Assembly: GCA_937910825.1 (NCBI GenBank)
Contig: CALEMO010000002.1
Location: 1 to 11,528 of the forward strand
Direction: 5' to 3'
Source of the DNA: an uncultured Solirubrobacterales bacterium
GTDB taxonomy: Bacteria; Actinomycetota; Thermoleophilia; Solirubrobacterales; 70-9
Length of the DNA stretch: 11,528 bases
The translations under genes and the position numbers were made by a program. Of this stretch, positions 1 through 6,445 are shown piece after piece. Each line of letters begins with the position of its first letter. Within the stretch, counting starts at the first letter, position 1. The notes beneath the pieces were generated by a model. The model searched no databases. It saw only the letters and a list, made by a program, of their open reading frames with translations, and had not been told where the DNA came from.

Positions 1-153
1 TTCAATCTCAGAACCGCGCATTGCCGAGCAGGTCGTGACTATGCTGCGGAAAGGCTTTCCGCAGCAGCGAATGCTGCGCTTTTGGCCCACTGGACCCTTC
101 TCGATGATGTCGACGCGATGTGCGAAGCACATGCTCAGAAAGAAGTGATCTGA
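1..153. other. Left-edge stretch, possible tail of an upstream gene (unassigned)
   Basis: Two plus-strand frames are open from base 1: one ends at a TGA at 151-153 and the other at a TGA at 146-148. A minus-strand frame is also open across this stretch. I recognise none of the translations. The frame ending at 148 has the more G/C-rich third positions, so it is the better candidate for the C-terminus of an upstream gene about 7 bases before the formate dehydrogenase start. The stretch also contains the perfect inverted repeat listed separately. No product can be assigned. Confidence 0.2.
42..66. promoter_or_regulatory. Perfect 11-bp inverted repeat upstream of formate dehydrogenase
   Basis: TGCTGCGGAAA (42-52) and TTTCCGCAGCA (56-66) are exact reverse complements around a GGC centre. 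The word ATGCTGCG at 41-48 recurs directly at 71-78, so the motif is repeated next to the palindrome. No T-tract follows, which argues against a simple intrinsic terminator. The site ends about 90 bases before the formate dehydrogenase start, so an operator or a transcript hairpin are both possible. Its function is inferred from position and symmetry only. Confidence 0.4.
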
Positions 154-155
154 AA

Positions 156-1337
156 ATGGCAACCGTCCTTTGTGTTCTTTACGACGATCCGGTCGACGGT
201 CTGCCGTCGACCTACGCTCGAGACGACATTCCGGTCATCAAGGACTATCCAGACGGTCAAGTCGCGCCGACACCTGAGTCGATCGACTTCGTTCCTGGCG
301 AAATGCTCGGAAGCGTTTCTGGAGAACTGGGTCTGCGAAAGTTCCTCGAAGATGCAGGCCACACCCTGATCGTGACGTCCGACAAAGAAGGCCCAGACTC
401 TGAATTTGAAAAGGCGCTTCCCGAAGCGGAAGTCGTAATATCGCAACCATTTTGGCCGGCGTATCTAACGGCCGAACGGATCGCTAAGGCTCCCAAACTG
501 AAGTTGGCGCTGACAGCCGGTATTGGTTCAGATCACGTGGACCTTCAGGCGGCGATGGACGCGGGGATCACCGTGGCGGAAGTCACTTACTGCAACTCGA
601 TCTCGGTCTCCGAGCACGTCGTGATGATGATTCTCGGCCTCGTCAGAAATTACATCCCGTCGTATCAGCAGGTCGTAGCCGGTGGCTGGAACGTCGCGGA
701 CTGCGTCAGCCGTGCCTACGACGTGGAAGGCATGCAGGTGGGCACTGTTGCTGCGGGGCGCATTGGTACAGCCGTCCTGAGGCGGATGAAGCCGTTCGAT
801 GTCGGTCTCCACTACACGGATCGTCACCGCTTGCCGGCCGAAATCGAGGAGGAACTCGGTCTGACCTTCCACGAGTCCGCCGAGGACATGGTTGGAGTCT
901 GCGACGTGGTCACCATCAATGCCCCGCTCCATCCAGAGACGGAGAACCTGTTCGACGACGCGATGCTGGCGAAGATGAAGTGGGGCAGCTATCTGATCAA
1001 CACTGCCCGAGGCAAGATATGCAACCGGGAGGCCATCGTGCGTGCGCTCGAATCGGGACAGCTGGCGGGTTACGCGGGAGATGTCTGGTTCCCACAGCCG
1101 GCTCCGCAGGATCACCCCTGGCGAACCATGCCCCACCACGGAATGACTCCGCACACCTCCGGCACGACCTTGTCTGCCCAAACCAGATACGCCGCCGGAA
1201 CGCGGGAAATTCTCGAGTCCCACTTTGCGAGTCGACCACTTCGCGAGGAGTACCTGATCGTTGACGGTGGCGATCTCGCTGGGGCCGGCGCCCATTCCTA
1301 CAGCGCCGGAAATGCGACCAAAGGATCGGAAGGGTAG
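156..1337 (+). CDS. fdh: NAD-dependent formate dehydrogenase (single-subunit, methylotroph type)
   Basis: It oxidises formate to CO2 with reduction of NAD+ (cytoplasmic, D-2-hydroxyacid dehydrogenase superfamily). The 393-residue product aligns almost without gaps, from memory, with the Pseudomonas sp. 101 enzyme (about 400 residues). The N-terminus MATVLCVLYDDPVDG is typical. Catalytic and binding residues are all present: Asn147, the nucleotide-binding AAGRIG (199-204) with Asp222 favouring NAD over NADP, Arg285 in NTARG, Gln314 in WFPQP, and His333 in TPHTSG. I chose ATG 156 over the GTG at 120 because the family begins at this Met and a purine-rich AGAAAGAAG lies upstream. The C-terminus is about 8 residues shorter than the Pseudomonas enzyme. 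Third positions are less G/C-rich than in nearby genes (31 of the first 50 codons, against 38 of 50 in fetA). It stands alone with no visible partner genes and may lie on an integrated element. Confidence 0.96.
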   Translation: MATVLCVLYDDPVDGLPSTYARDDIPVIKDYPDGQVAPTPESIDFVPGEMLGSVSGELGLRKFLEDAGHTLIVTSDKEGPDSEFEKALPEAEVVISQPFWPAYLTAERIAKAPKLKLALTAGIGSDHVDLQAAMDAGITVAEVTYCNSISVSEHVVMMILGLVRNYIPSYQQVVAGGWNVADCVSRAYDVEGMQVGTVAAGRIGTAVLRRMKPFDVGLHYTDRHRLPAEIEEELGLTFHESAEDMVGVCDVVTINAPLHPETENLFDDAMLAKMKWGSYLINTARGKICNREAIVRALESGQLAGYAGDVWFPQPAPQDHPWRTMPHHGMTPHTSGTTLSAQTRYAAGTREILESHFASRPLREEYLIVDGGDLAGAGAHSYSAGNATKGSEG

Positions 1338-1668
1338 TTCGCCGACAGTGTCCCGGGGTGCCAATTTTAAGCTGGACGGAGTTTCTGATCAGCGTGCCGA
1401 GATTGAGACCGGCTTTGCTCCGATAGCCGAACGGTTGGCGTGAATTGGAAGCTGACTTGCGGCGCTGACAATCTGCGAGTTGCCATCATGACCCTTGCCA
1501 GGTCCAAGCAGATTCGGCCCTCCCGGAGCTAGTCGGAGCGCCCTCGCACCTAGCTAAAAATCCGTGGTACCAGCAGAGGTACCGAACCGAGCGAAACTCA
1601 GCTCACCTCAGAGCATCTGAGCCCCCGTGGAATGCCGTGGAGTGCCCGACAGACCGGCCCGAAGAGAT
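1338..1668. other. Intergenic stretch without a supportable gene
   Basis: I find no convincing gene here. Short open frames give no recognisable protein. Structure is limited to small inverted repeats: GGTACC at 1566-1571 and 1578-1583; CTCAGA/TCTGAG at 1607-1612 and 1616-1621; and AGCTAG/CTAGCT at 1527-1532 and 1550-1555. None has a following T-run on the strand that would make it a good terminator. If the adjacent tRNA remnant is an attachment site, this would be the terminal non-coding margin of an integrated element. Confidence 0.4.
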
Positions 1669-1710
1669 CTCATAAACCGAAGCACGCAGGTTCGAATCCT
1701 GTCCCCGCTA
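1669..1710 (+). pseudogene. 3' half of a tRNA with anticodon CAT; putative attachment-site remnant
   Basis: The sequence reads as the tRNA 3' half. It has anticodon loop CTCATAA (1669-1675, anticodon CAT, so Met or Ile2 type), the 3' anticodon stem ACCGA (1676-1680) and a five-base variable region (1681-1685). The T arm follows, with stem GCAGG/CCTGT and loop TTCGAAT (1686-1702), then the acceptor strand CCCCGCT (1703-1709) and discriminator A. No CCA is encoded. Upstream bases cannot form the anticodon stem (GAGAT where TCGGT is expected), and no AGCGGGG acceptor strand or D arm exists. Homology starts in the anticodon loop, which is a known crossover site for tyrosine integrases. A degenerate tRNA gene is the alternative. 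Confidence 0.7.
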
Positions 1711-1760
1711 TGCCCCTCGGGGTGACACTGAGACTCCCTCTCGCCAGGGGGTCTTCGTGG
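1701..1760 (+). repeat. Direct repeat copy A (tRNA tail plus downstream hairpin)
   Basis: This block shares two identical 12-mers, in the same order and at nearly the same spacing, with a block at 6344-6403. GTCCCCGCTATG lies at 1701-1712 here and 6344-6355 there. CCTCTCGCCAGG lies at 1737-1748 here and 6378-6389 there. The first word is the 3' end of the tRNA remnant and the second lies in a downstream hairpin, so the whole tRNA-tail region appears to have been copied. Confidence 0.6.
1731..1755 (+). terminator. Hairpin after the tRNA remnant, weak terminator candidate
   Basis: AGACTCCC (1731-1738) pairs with GGGGGTCT (1747-1754) over 8 bp with one G-T pair and an 8-base loop. Only a short pyrimidine stretch (TTC) follows, so it is a weak intrinsic terminator at best. 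It occupies the place where a terminator for the ancestral tRNA gene would be expected. Confidence 0.4.
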
Positions 1761-1988
1761 TTAAGGGACTCGGCGACGGCTTCGGAGACAGTTGCGGAAA
1801 GTGCGTATGGAAGAGCCTTCGGAGGTGTCTACCGTGGCCTTCGAGAAATTCGCGAAGGCTGAATCCGAAGGTTGCGGGCCGGAGACGGTTTCACATGAGA
1901 CCGCGACGAGACCCGCGAGCTAAACCGCAGAATCAAGGATGAGCCGCAAAGAATCGGCTGAGTGGCCATTCTGACCATGCAGATAGGG
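1761..1988. other. Hairpin-rich non-coding leader before the iron operon
   Basis: No gene can be supported here. Two inverted repeats stand out. GCCTTCG (1837-1843) pairs with CGAAGGC (1853-1859) across a 9-base loop. CGGTTTC (1886-1892) pairs with GAGACCG (1897-1903) with one G-T pair across ACAT. The CCTTCG/CGAAGG word occurs several times between 1815 and 1872. This could be structured RNA or degraded coding sequence. I match it to no known riboswitch. Confidence 0.3.
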
Positions 1989-2007
1989 TTTAATCAGGGT
2001 AACCTAA
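1989..2007. promoter_or_regulatory. IdeR/DtxR-like iron box upstream of the FTR1 operon
   Basis: TTTAATCAGGGTAACCTAA matches the DtxR/IdeR consensus TTAGGTTAGGCTAACCTAA, as I recall it, at 14 of 19 positions. The right half-site TAACCTAA is perfect. It ends 50 bases upstream of the first gene of an iron-permease operon, where an iron-dependent repressor would block the promoter when iron is sufficient. Match and position are seen in the sequence. Regulation by IdeR is inferred from the family and the context. Confidence 0.75.
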
Positions 2008-2057
2008 TCTCTGAGGCAGCATGCCCCGATTGTCCACCGAAAAAATGAAGGACGCAA

Positions 2058-2480
2058 GTGAAGGTTCGCAACGCAGTACTTGCCGCCCTGGCGGTCCCGA
2101 CAGTAGCTCTGGCTGTCACGGCATGTGGCAACGACTCGAATAGTCCGGAAGAGTCGAATCAGGCCAAGTCCCCGAAGACAGCAATCGCAGAAGTCGGGGC
2201 TACCAAAAAAGGCTTGAGGCAGGCCCTCGATGCCTACTCGGGAGGTAACCAGGCGGCAGCTGTCGATCAGGCGATGGAAACCTATTTGCAGCACTTCGAA
2301 CTGGTCGAAGGTCCCCTCGAAGAGGTTGACCCGGGACTGACGGAGGAACTCGAGGATGCGATCCGCGAAGGCCTGGTCGATGCGATGAAGGCGGGGGATT
2401 CCGTTTCGGATGTGACTACGCTCGTGGATGAGATCAACGCCGACCTTGCCGACGCGAGCCGGGCCCTTCAGGGCAGCTAG
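2058..2480 (+). CDS. Small lipoprotein with an FTR1-associated extracytoplasmic domain
   Basis: This 140-residue protein has a signal peptide ending in the lipobox VTAC, with Cys23 as the predicted lipidated residue, so it should be anchored outside the cytoplasmic membrane. After a Ser/Asn/Glu-rich linker (24-45), residues 50-137 form a helical domain. It carries Y-L-Q-H-F-E-L-V-E-G-P-L at 76-87, close to Y-L-D-H-F-E-F-V-E-V-P-L at 71-82 of the FTR1 protein encoded next. The Glu/His residues are plausible metal ligands. I chose the GTG start at 2058 because GAAGGA lies about 6 bases upstream and it gives an intact signal peptide. The stop is 2 bases before the FTR1 start, so the genes are probably cotranscribed. 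Likely role: capture or handover of iron to the permease, or a regulatory partner (inferred from domain and context). It is not EfeO, which carries a larger imelysin-like domain. Confidence 0.85.
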   Translation: MKVRNAVLAALAVPTVALAVTACGNDSNSPEESNQAKSPKTAIAEVGATKKGLRQALDAYSGGNQAAAVDQAMETYLQHFELVEGPLEEVDPGLTEELEDAIREGLVDAMKAGDSVSDVTTLVDEINADLADASRALQGS

Positions 2481-2482
2481 AA

Positions 2483-3730
2483 ATGCGGCACCGCCTTGTC
2501 CTGACCGGAGTGGCCCTTGCGGTGGTGATCGCTGCGGGCTTCGGCCCGGCCGCACCGGCCAACGCTCAGGACAAGGATGGCCTTCAGCGCGGTCGCGCCG
2601 AGATCGAGCAAGCGCGCGAGCTGGTTGCCCGCTCCCTCGAGGTCTATAAGACGGGCGACAGCCAAGGGGCGTACGAGTTGGCGCGATCCGCCTATCTCGA
2701 CCACTTCGAGTTTGTCGAAGTACCGCTGCGCCTGCGCAATCCAAACTTGGTTCTCGATGCCGAGTTCGCCTTCGCCGAGTATCGGAACGACATCAAAGGC
2801 GAGGCCCCCCTCGACGACGTCAGAGCCAACGTCCGGGAGGTTCGCGCTTACCTGCTCGACATCGATCGCGAGCTCGCCGCCAAGGGAGTTGCGGCGCCGG
2901 CGATCGCGTTCGCGTTTTCATTCATGATTCTTTTCCGTGAGGGAATCGAGGCGGTGCTGATTATCGCGATCCTGCTTGGATCTCTCGCAGCCGGAGCAGC
3001 CAGCAATTACAGGCGCCCGCTCGGATACGGGGTGTTTGCGGCCGTCTGCGCGACGGGGCTCACCTGGCTCCTCGCAACGCTGGTGCTGGAGATCGCCCCG
3101 CTCAACCGCGAATTGCTTGAGGCGGGGACGGCGCTGGTCGCCGTACTTGTTCTGATTCTGGTCAGTTTCTGGCTAATCGCGAGACTCGACCAGCGTCGTC
3201 GTATGGAGTTCATGCGGGCCCGAGTGTCCAACGCGATGGCCATCGGCACCCCGGTAGCGTTCATCGGCCTTGGCTTCACGGCGGTCTATCGAGAGGGCTT
3301 TGAAACCGTGCTTTTTTATCAGGCACTCGCGATCTATGCCCAGGGCCTCGAACTCTGGTTGATTCTCGGCGCGGCAGCGGCAGCCATCGCGTTGGGCGGT
3401 GTTGCCTACGTAATTTTGAAGCTGGGCAAAAAGCTGCCGGTCAAACCGATGTTGCTTGCTGGAGCAGGTGTGCTTCTGCTTCTATCGGTGGCCTTTGTGG
3501 GCAACGCCGTCCGTTCCCTTCAGAGCGCCGATGTCATCTCGATCACGCCCGTTCAGGCCGGTTGGCCCCGGCTACCCGTGTTCGTCGCCGAGTTGACCGG
3601 AATTCATCCGAGCACTCAGGGGCTGATCGCGCAGGGGGTCTTGCTGACGATTTTCATCGTCGGCGGTATCTATGCGTTCGCAATATCTCCGCGATCCAGA
3701 GTTTCGACCTCGGCGGCTGCCCGTGACTGA
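2483..3730 (+). CDS. FTR1-family iron permease (EfeU-like) with N-terminal extracytoplasmic domain
   Basis: This 415-residue iron transporter has a signal peptide (1-28, cleavage after ANA), an extracytoplasmic helical domain (about 30-135), then about seven membrane segments. The diagnostic FTR1 motifs REGIE (152-156) and REGFE (270-274) are both intact. Their Glu residues coordinate iron during permeation in the family. In yeast Ftr1 and bacterial EfeU, iron uptake is usually coupled to an oxidase or the EfeO/EfeB partners. Neither is encoded here, and the only partners visible are the flanking small proteins. The ATG at 2483 is 2 bases after the preceding stop. The 3' end overlaps the next gene by 8 bases with the chosen starts, so the cluster is one operon under the upstream iron box. 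Whether Fe2+ or Fe3+ is the substrate cannot be told from the sequence. Confidence 0.95.
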   Translation: MRHRLVLTGVALAVVIAAGFGPAAPANAQDKDGLQRGRAEIEQARELVARSLEVYKTGDSQGAYELARSAYLDHFEFVEVPLRLRNPNLVLDAEFAFAEYRNDIKGEAPLDDVRANVREVRAYLLDIDRELAAKGVAAPAIAFAFSFMILFREGIEAVLIIAILLGSLAAGAASNYRRPLGYGVFAAVCATGLTWLLATLVLEIAPLNRELLEAGTALVAVLVLILVSFWLIARLDQRRRMEFMRARVSNAMAIGTPVAFIGLGFTAVYREGFETVLFYQALAIYAQGLELWLILGAAAAAIALGGVAYVILKLGKKLPVKPMLLAGAGVLLLLSVAFVGNAVRSLQSADVISITPVQAGWPRLPVFVAELTGIHPSTQGLIAQGVLLTIFIVGGIYAFAISPRSRVSTSAAARD

Positions 3731-5810
3731 GTCGCTTTCCCCGATACGGGTTGGGGTTGACGTCGGAGGGACGTTCACCAAGGCCGTTGCGATTCCGGGA
3801 AATTCGCATACTTTGGCGGGCCGGTCAGTGACCTTGACGACTCACGCCGCCGAGTCAGGGGTCTCGGCAGGAGTGGCCACGGTGCTCACCGACCTGCTGG
3901 ACCAGCTCGGTCCCGCCAAGTCGAGAGTCGAACTTGTCGCGTACTCGACGACGATCGCGATGAACGCACTCCTTGAAGGAGACGTGGCCAAAGTCGGCGT
4001 TGTGGGAATCGGCACCGGCTCGAACGCCCGTCTGGCCCGTCGACGAACCTCAGTCGGTGATATCCGCCTGACCCAGGACAGACAGCTGCTGACCAAGCAC
4101 ATCTTTCTGGATTCCGGCGACCTCTGCGACCAAGAAGTCGACCTCGCTCTCGACAAGTTCGTAGCCGCCGGGTGTGTCTCGCTGGCGGTCAGCGGGGCCT
4201 TCTCGGTCGACGATGCCGAAGCCGAGAAAATGGTGGTCGCCCGGGCTCGTGAGCGGGGAATACCGGCCTGCGCCGGACATGAATTGACCGGGGCGTACGG
4301 GCTCGAAACCAGAACGGTGAGTGCCGCGATCAACGCCAGCATCCTGCCGCTGGTCGAGAGCACCGCAGCGATCGTTGCCGAGAGTCTCGAGTCGGCGGGA
4401 ATCGACGTTCCGCTGCTTGTTCTGAAAGGAGATGGCGGGGCGATGTCGATCGACTCATTTCGTAATGCGCCTTCCTTCACGATCGGATCGGGCCCCGCTG
4501 CCGGGGTCGCGGCGGCTGTCCACCAACTGGGTGTGACCGATGCTCTGATTGTCGAATGCGGCGGGACCAGCTCGAACATCTCGATTGTGAAGCGCGGCAG
4601 GGCGGCTCTCAGAACTCTGCGGGTCATGGAGCGTCCAACGGCGATCCGTACCGTGGACTCGTGGGTGGTCGGCGCCGCCGGGGGCTCGATGGGGCAGCTT
4701 CGGCGGCGAGGTTTCGCCGAGACCGGGCCGCGGAGCGCGCATGTCTCGAATCTTCCGTACGCCTGCTTCGCCTCGGTGCATGAGCTGGCCGGTGCTGAGC
4801 TCGAGCTGATCGCACCACGGGATGGAGATCCGGAGACCTACGCCACGCTGCATACCGATCAGCGCCGCTGGGCAGTCACCGCTACCTGCGCCGCAACGGC
4901 GCTCGGTCTCAGTGGTGCCGCAGGCGACCAAGCCGCGGCCGCCGCAGCGTTTGAGCTGGTTGCGAAACGCATCAGACGATCGCCGGAGCGGGCTGCTCGA
5001 GAGCTGCTCGACCGGGCGGTCGACAGAATCGCCCGCGTCGTCGACGAAGCCGCGAAAGCTCACGATTTCCCTGCTGACGTGCCGGTCGTAGCGCTGGGGG
5101 GCGCGGGACCCATACTCGTTCCAGAGGTCGCCCGTCAACTTGGTCGCCCGCTAGTCGTTCCGGACAACCCTGAAGTGCTCTCTTCGATCGGCGCGGCTCT
5201 GTCATTGATCCGCGCCGAAGTGGTTCGTAGCGCAACTGGCGGCTCCGAGCGCAGGGTCGCCACTCGATCGGCGCAACAGGCCTGCGTAGAGGCCGGTGCC
5301 GCGCCTCACACCGTAACCGTCGAGACTCTCTTCGACCATGAGACAAGCCTGATTCGCGCGGTCGCCACCGGGGCGGTCGCTCTGCAGTCGGGTATCTCCG
5401 GAAGGCCACGGGCTTCAGGCGAGCTACGGCTCGCGGCCGCGGCGAGCGCCTTGCGGCGCGACGAAGACGATCTTGAGATGGTCACCGAAACCGACTTCTA
5501 CCGCGTGTATTCAGGCAATGGCAAGGGCGGTTGTGCAGTGGTCGACGGAGGCGGGACGGTTCCGCTCGCCGAAGATGCGAAGTGTGTCCTGCACGGAAAT
5601 GTTGAGTCGCTCATCGAGCAACTCGGGTCGGCGGTCGCGGCGCAGAGCGTCAACCTGGGCCTGGCCGAGCTGGCTCCTCGGGTTGTGCTCGTCCGCGGGC
5701 CCAACATCATCGACCTGTCCGACGCCCGAAGCGCTTCTGACATCCTGAGTGCGGCCCGCGAAGAACTCGCCGGCCACGAAGGCGAAGCCGTTGCCGTGGT
5801 GTGGAGTTGA
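3723..5810 (+). CDS. Hydantoinase/oxoprolinase-family protein (HyuA-like, ASKHA fold)
   Basis: The 695-residue product has the full layout of the hydantoinase A/5-oxoprolinase family, which couples ATP hydrolysis to opening or modifying cyclic amide-type substrates in characterised members. Visible motifs: phosphate-binding DVGGTFTK (13-20), STTIAMNALLE (75-85), a GDGGAMS block near 236, GSGPAAG (255-261), ECGGTSSNIS (278-287), GAAGGSM (317-323) and GGAGP (459-463). I chose GTG 3723 because homology begins shortly after it and it overlaps the FTR1 stop by only 8 bases. An ATG at 3672 would add 17 unrelated residues and a 59-base overlap. No HyuB-like partner gene is present, and the substrate is unknown. 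Its place between two FTR1-associated genes is unusual and suggests a role tied to iron uptake or to making or breaking an iron ligand (inference). Confidence 0.85.
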   Translation: MTESLSPIRVGVDVGGTFTKAVAIPGNSHTLAGRSVTLTTHAAESGVSAGVATVLTDLLDQLGPAKSRVELVAYSTTIAMNALLEGDVAKVGVVGIGTGSNARLARRRTSVGDIRLTQDRQLLTKHIFLDSGDLCDQEVDLALDKFVAAGCVSLAVSGAFSVDDAEAEKMVVARARERGIPACAGHELTGAYGLETRTVSAAINASILPLVESTAAIVAESLESAGIDVPLLVLKGDGGAMSIDSFRNAPSFTIGSGPAAGVAAAVHQLGVTDALIVECGGTSSNISIVKRGRAALRTLRVMERPTAIRTVDSWVVGAAGGSMGQLRRRGFAETGPRSAHVSNLPYACFASVHELAGAELELIAPRDGDPETYATLHTDQRRWAVTATCAATALGLSGAAGDQAAAAAAFELVAKRIRRSPERAARELLDRAVDRIARVVDEAAKAHDFPADVPVVALGGAGPILVPEVARQLGRPLVVPDNPEVLSSIGAALSLIRAEVVRSATGGSERRVATRSAQQACVEAGAAPHTVTVETLFDHETSLIRAVATGAVALQSGISGRPRASGELRLAAAASALRRDEDDLEMVTETDFYRVYSGNGKGGCAVVDGGGTVPLAEDAKCVLHGNVESLIEQLGSAVAAQSVNLGLAELAPRVVLVRGPNIIDLSDARSASDILSAAREELAGHEGEAVAVVWS

Positions 5811-5817
5811 TCGCCTG

Positions 5818-6276
5818 ATGTCGCTCTACCGGGAAGCCGGCCGCACCGGTCGAGGAGGACTGATAGCGGCGGCCGTTGTATTGGTGATTGGGGTCGGGAC
5901 CGGCTACCTGATCGGACATGCGAACACCAAAGAGTCGTCACTTCAGGATGCGATCTCAAAGCTGCGATCGGATCTGGCGCCGGTTTCGAACGGACTCGAA
6001 CTACTCGGAGGTGAGTATCCCCAAGGCGTACGGAACGGTAAAATCGTCGCGCGCACGGAGTACGACGGATCACTTTCCAGCGTGGAGCGAATCCGAGCCG
6101 TTGCCGCGGTTCACGCGGACGAGCTACAGGAGCTCAACCCGAAGCTAGCTTCACGGCTGAGCGAGACACTCGAACATCTGCAGCGTGCCGTGGCGTCCAA
6201 GGAATCAACAGGAATGGTGGACCGGCTGCGCAACCGGGCCGCTAACGAACTTGAAAAAATTCTCCCTGGGACCTGA
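5818..6276 (+). CDS. Membrane-anchored protein resembling an FTR1-associated extracytoplasmic module
   Basis: This 152-residue protein has a short basic N-terminus, one membrane segment (about 13-33) and a helical domain to the C-terminus, so the domain should face outside. The stretch E-Y-P-Q-G-V at 67-71 region, followed by Gly74 and Glu81-Tyr82, resembles a domain I recall from longer FTR1 proteins, where it is fused ahead of the permease. That identification is from memory and moderate in certainty. I chose the ATG at 5818, 7 bases after the preceding stop. Upstream in-frame starts would overlap the previous gene and add no homology. It is the last gene of the iron operon. A likely role is an accessory metal-binding or scaffold subunit for the permease. 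Beyond the operon link, no catalytic motif is visible. Confidence 0.7.
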   Translation: MSLYREAGRTGRGGLIAAAVVLVIGVGTGYLIGHANTKESSLQDAISKLRSDLAPVSNGLELLGGEYPQGVRNGKIVARTEYDGSLSSVERIRAVAAVHADELQELNPKLASRLSETLEHLQRAVASKESTGMVDRLRNRAANELEKILPGT

Positions 6277-6343
6277 GCCGCGGCCACGGATTCAGGTGGC
6301 CACGGACCCCAGAATCCGAGGTTCCCTGCGAGAGACGAAGCGG

Positions 6344-6403
6344 GTCCCCGCTATGACCGCAGGTCAACACAGGACCTCCTCTCGCCAGGAGTTTTGGTTT
6401 GGG
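6344..6403 (+). repeat. Direct repeat copy B (tRNA-tail-like sequence plus hairpin)
   Basis: This is the second copy of the block at 1701-1760, sharing the identical 12-mers GTCCCCGCTATG (6344-6355) and CCTCTCGCCAGG (6378-6389). Only the last 10 bases of the tRNA-like sequence remain. Just upstream, AGCGGG (6339-6344) pairs with CCCGCT (6347-6352), which mimics a collapsed acceptor stem. The surrounding 6277-6445 interval holds no gene. GGCCAC (6282-6287) and GTGGCC (6296-6301) form another small inverted repeat just after the iron operon. Confidence 0.55.
6376..6400 (+). terminator. Intrinsic terminator candidate ending the iron operon
   Basis: CTCCT (6376-6380) pairs with AGGAG (6387-6391) around a CTCGCC loop and is followed by TTTTGGTTT. 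The stem is short, but the T-rich tail and the position 100 bases after the last operon gene fit a plus-strand terminator. It also lies inside repeat copy B. Confidence 0.5.
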
Positions 6404-6445
6404 GATCGGTGGCGGCAGGGGAATGCGCGGTGAAACCGGTGCGGC

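Noticed and set aside
528..1364. Long minus-strand open frame opposite formate dehydrogenase
   Set aside because: It is antisense to a clearly identified enzyme and its translation is unlike any family I know.
1362..1456. Similar words AATTTTAAGCTGGA (1364 region) and AATTGGAAGCTGA (1443 region) as insertion-sequence ends
   Set aside because: They are direct, short and imperfect, with no transposase or terminal inverted repeat between them; an IS remnant cannot be supported.
1636..1710. A complete tRNA gene
   Set aside because: The 5' acceptor strand, D arm and 5' anticodon stem cannot be formed; only the 3' half is tRNA-like.
1632..1942. Two short plus-strand frames (76 and 61 residues) around the tRNA remnant
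   Set aside because: One reads through the tRNA sequence, and neither has a recognisable protein or a good ribosome-binding site.
2004..2744. 246-residue minus-strand open frame over the iron box and lipoprotein
   Set aside because: It is antisense to the lipoprotein and FTR1 start, with low-complexity Arg/Pro/Ser composition and no motif.
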